Source: Rhizobium alarense
GTDB lineage: Bacteria > Pseudomonadota > Alphaproteobacteria > Rhizobiales > Rhizobiaceae
Reading direction: 5' to 3'
DNA: 37,192 nucleotides
Assembly: GCF_021555155.1 (NCBI RefSeq)
Contig: NZ_JAKGBU010000005.1
Location: forward strand, 63,817-101,008
The notes under the pieces: generated by a model
Told to the model about the DNA's origin: nothing
Databases searched by the model: none
The model's input: only the letters and a program-made list of their open reading frames with translations
Translations under genes and position numbers: made by a program
Part shown: positions 36,251-37,192 of the stretch, piece after piece
Position numbering within the stretch: the first letter of the stretch is position 1
Layout: the number at the start of each line of letters is the position of its first letter

Positions 36251-36739
36251 TCAGGGCACAGCGATCTCCGTGATCTCGATTTCGCGTTCGCCAAGGGCAG
36301 CGACGTCGCCGACCGCCTTGCCCATCAGGGCACGCGCAACGGGCGAGACATAGGAGATGCTGCCGGCGGCGGGATCGGCCTCGTCCTCGCCGACGATGCG
36401 ATAGGTCTGCACCCGCCCGTCGTCGCGGCTGAAGGTGACGACATGGCCGAAGGCCACGGTCTCCGTGTCATCCGGGTTCGGCATCGGCTCGGCGGTTCGC
36501 AGGCGCTCGGCGAAGTAACGCGCGTCGCGGGAGGGGATGGCCAAGCGGCGGCGGCGCTCGTTGACGTCCTCGATCGCGCCCGCAACCTCGAGCGCTGCCT
36601 GCGCCTCGCGCAACTGCGTTTCCAGCTGCTTCAGCCCGGCCTCGGTGACAAGATTCGGGTGCGGCGAGATCGGGCGCTCGGGCAGCTGGATTTCCGCTGC
36701 GGCTTCCGCGCTCTCCTCCTTGACGAATGCGACGCTCAC
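36251..36739 (-). CDS. GreA/GreB family transcript-cleavage-like protein
   Basis: This 162-residue protein has a GreA-like layout: a helical coiled-coil part (about 28-80; LVTEAGLKQLETQLREAQAAL, NERRRRLAI) and a C-terminal FKBP-like domain (about 90-160; VAFGHVVTFSRDDGRVQTYRIVGEDEAD, SYVSPVARALMGKAVGDVA). Gre factors enter the RNA polymerase secondary channel and rescue backtracked complexes. The tip between the helices lacks a clear pair of acidic residues, and the opening residues are unlike true GreA, so it may be a paralogue that competes at the channel. It lies upstream of puuD on the same strand with 73 bp between them and could be co-transcribed. Confidence 0.85.
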   Translation of the reverse strand: MSVAFVKEESAEAAAEIQLPERPISPHPNLVTEAGLKQLETQLREAQAALEVAGAIEDVNERRRRLAIPSRDARYFAERLRTAEPMPNPDDTETVAFGHVVTFSRDDGRVQTYRIVGEDEADPAAGSISYVSPVARALMGKAVGDVAALGEREIEITEIAVP

Positions 36740-36869
36740 GCTGTTTTGCTCCTTCTGATCTGTCGCCCCAATCTAGGCCTCCGGCCGCCGCTTTGCCAGA
36801 GGCGACACCACGCGTCGAAAGACCCGCATGGACCGCCACCGGGGGGATGAAAGCTTGAAGTCCGGAGAA

Positions 36870-36925
36870 CCGCGCGAAAGCGTTGCCTCTGGAGTGGTGT
36901 GTTTGGTGGCTTCGCTTTCGCGCGG
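36870..36925. repeat. 13-bp perfect inverted repeat upstream of the Gre-like gene
   Basis: CCGCGCGAAAGCG (36870-36882) and CGCTTTCGCGCGG (36913-36925) are exact reverse complements around a 30-nt loop. It lies in the 453-bp stretch 36740-37192, in which I see no convincing gene. It may be an intergenic mobile repeat or a structured leader of the Gre-like gene. Confidence 0.6.
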
Positions 36926-36994
36926 CCCCAGGCGTTCTTCGGAGGCGGTCGACCTCCTTCAGGCGCGGAAACGGCTTCGCTGCACAGTGTCTTC

Positions 36995-37042
36995 GCATGC
37001 GCCTTGTCCGAAAACCGCGTTCCGCACTTTTCGGGGGCATGC
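36995..37042. repeat. Palindromic intergenic repeat of rhizobial type
   Basis: The element is bounded by GCATGC at both ends (36995-37000 and 37037-37042), with inner complementary arms CCGAAAA (37008-37014) and TTTTCGG (37028-37034). From memory, 'CCGAAAACCG...CACTTTTCGG...GCATGC' intergenic elements occur in many copies in Rhizobiaceae genomes. Only one copy is visible here. Confidence 0.55.
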
Positions 37043-37192
37043 GTTGTCCCTGCTTGCATGGCGGACCCAAACCGATCCCGCGAACCCGGGAAAGGGGGAA
37101 GCCTGCCCGGCGGAGATTTTTTGATCCCCGCCGCTTTCCACGCCTCTTCCGCCACGGCCGCACGTACCGGCCGCAAACGAAAGCGCCTCCTC

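Noticed and set aside
36740-37176. Open frame on the minus strand in the right flank as a possible gene.
   Set aside because: It is built mostly from the inverted-repeat DNA, has no ribosome binding site and no recognisable domain.

Overview
The window looks like a piece of a Rhizobiaceae genome (Rhizobium/Sinorhizobium/Shinella-like alphaproteobacterium). The basis is the high G+C, the dense ATGA-overlapped operons, the complete purine-ring catabolic gene set with the integral-membrane urate hydroxylase PuuD, the abundance of ABC importers, and short palindromic intergenic repeats of a kind I know from rhizobia at the right edge. Species and replicon cannot be read from the sequence. No rRNA, tRNA, CRISPR array or transposase was seen.

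Layout. 1-8.6 kb: the 5' end of a probable DNA-alkylation-repair gene, a host-attachment-family protein, an MttB-family methyltransferase, a large soluble multi-PAS hybrid histidine kinase, the tRNA-modification gene mnmD divergent from a FAD oxidoreductase of MnmC-C type (their start codons share a CATG), and a PRC-barrel protein. 8.85-12.96 kb: an operon for uric-acid breakdown (DUF1045 protein, puuE, uraD, alc, allA, hiuH). 13.2-15.3 kb: a secreted RTX protein whose N-terminus resembles the HasA hemophore, interrupted by an apparent one-base deletion. 15.4-23.8 kb: an RpiR-type regulator divergent from an operon of an M81 (MlrC-type) metallopeptidase and a Dpp/Opp-type importer, with a 710-bp regulatory region between them. 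23.8-33.6 kb: a GntR/FCD regulator divergent from a ten-gene operon: a PF06684 protein, an alpha/beta hydrolase, a flavin reductase with an extra C-terminal domain, a luciferase-like monooxygenase, an aldehyde dehydrogenase, a NIPSNAP protein and a Pot-type ABC importer. 33.6-36.2 kb, opposite strand: guanine deaminase and urate hydroxylase (puuD). 36.25-36.74 kb: a GreA/B-like protein. The rest is intergenic DNA with inverted repeats.

How the genes work together. GuaD makes xanthine from guanine, and PuuD oxidises urate to 5-hydroxyisourate. HiuH, UraD, PuuE, Alc and AllA then carry this to allantoin, allantoate, ureidoglycolate and finally glyoxylate plus urea. The xanthine dehydrogenase step is not in the window. 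The pathway is split into two blocks about 20 kb apart, with the RTX gene and two regulator-plus-transporter catabolic islands between them.

The most interesting candidates are (a) the 24.6-33.6 kb operon, whose enzyme classes parallel the Rut pyrimidine-ring-opening system (RutC/D/F/A) but with different families and a Pot-type importer, and (b) the HasA-cadherin-RTX protein. Both readings are inferences from protein families and need the checks listed.
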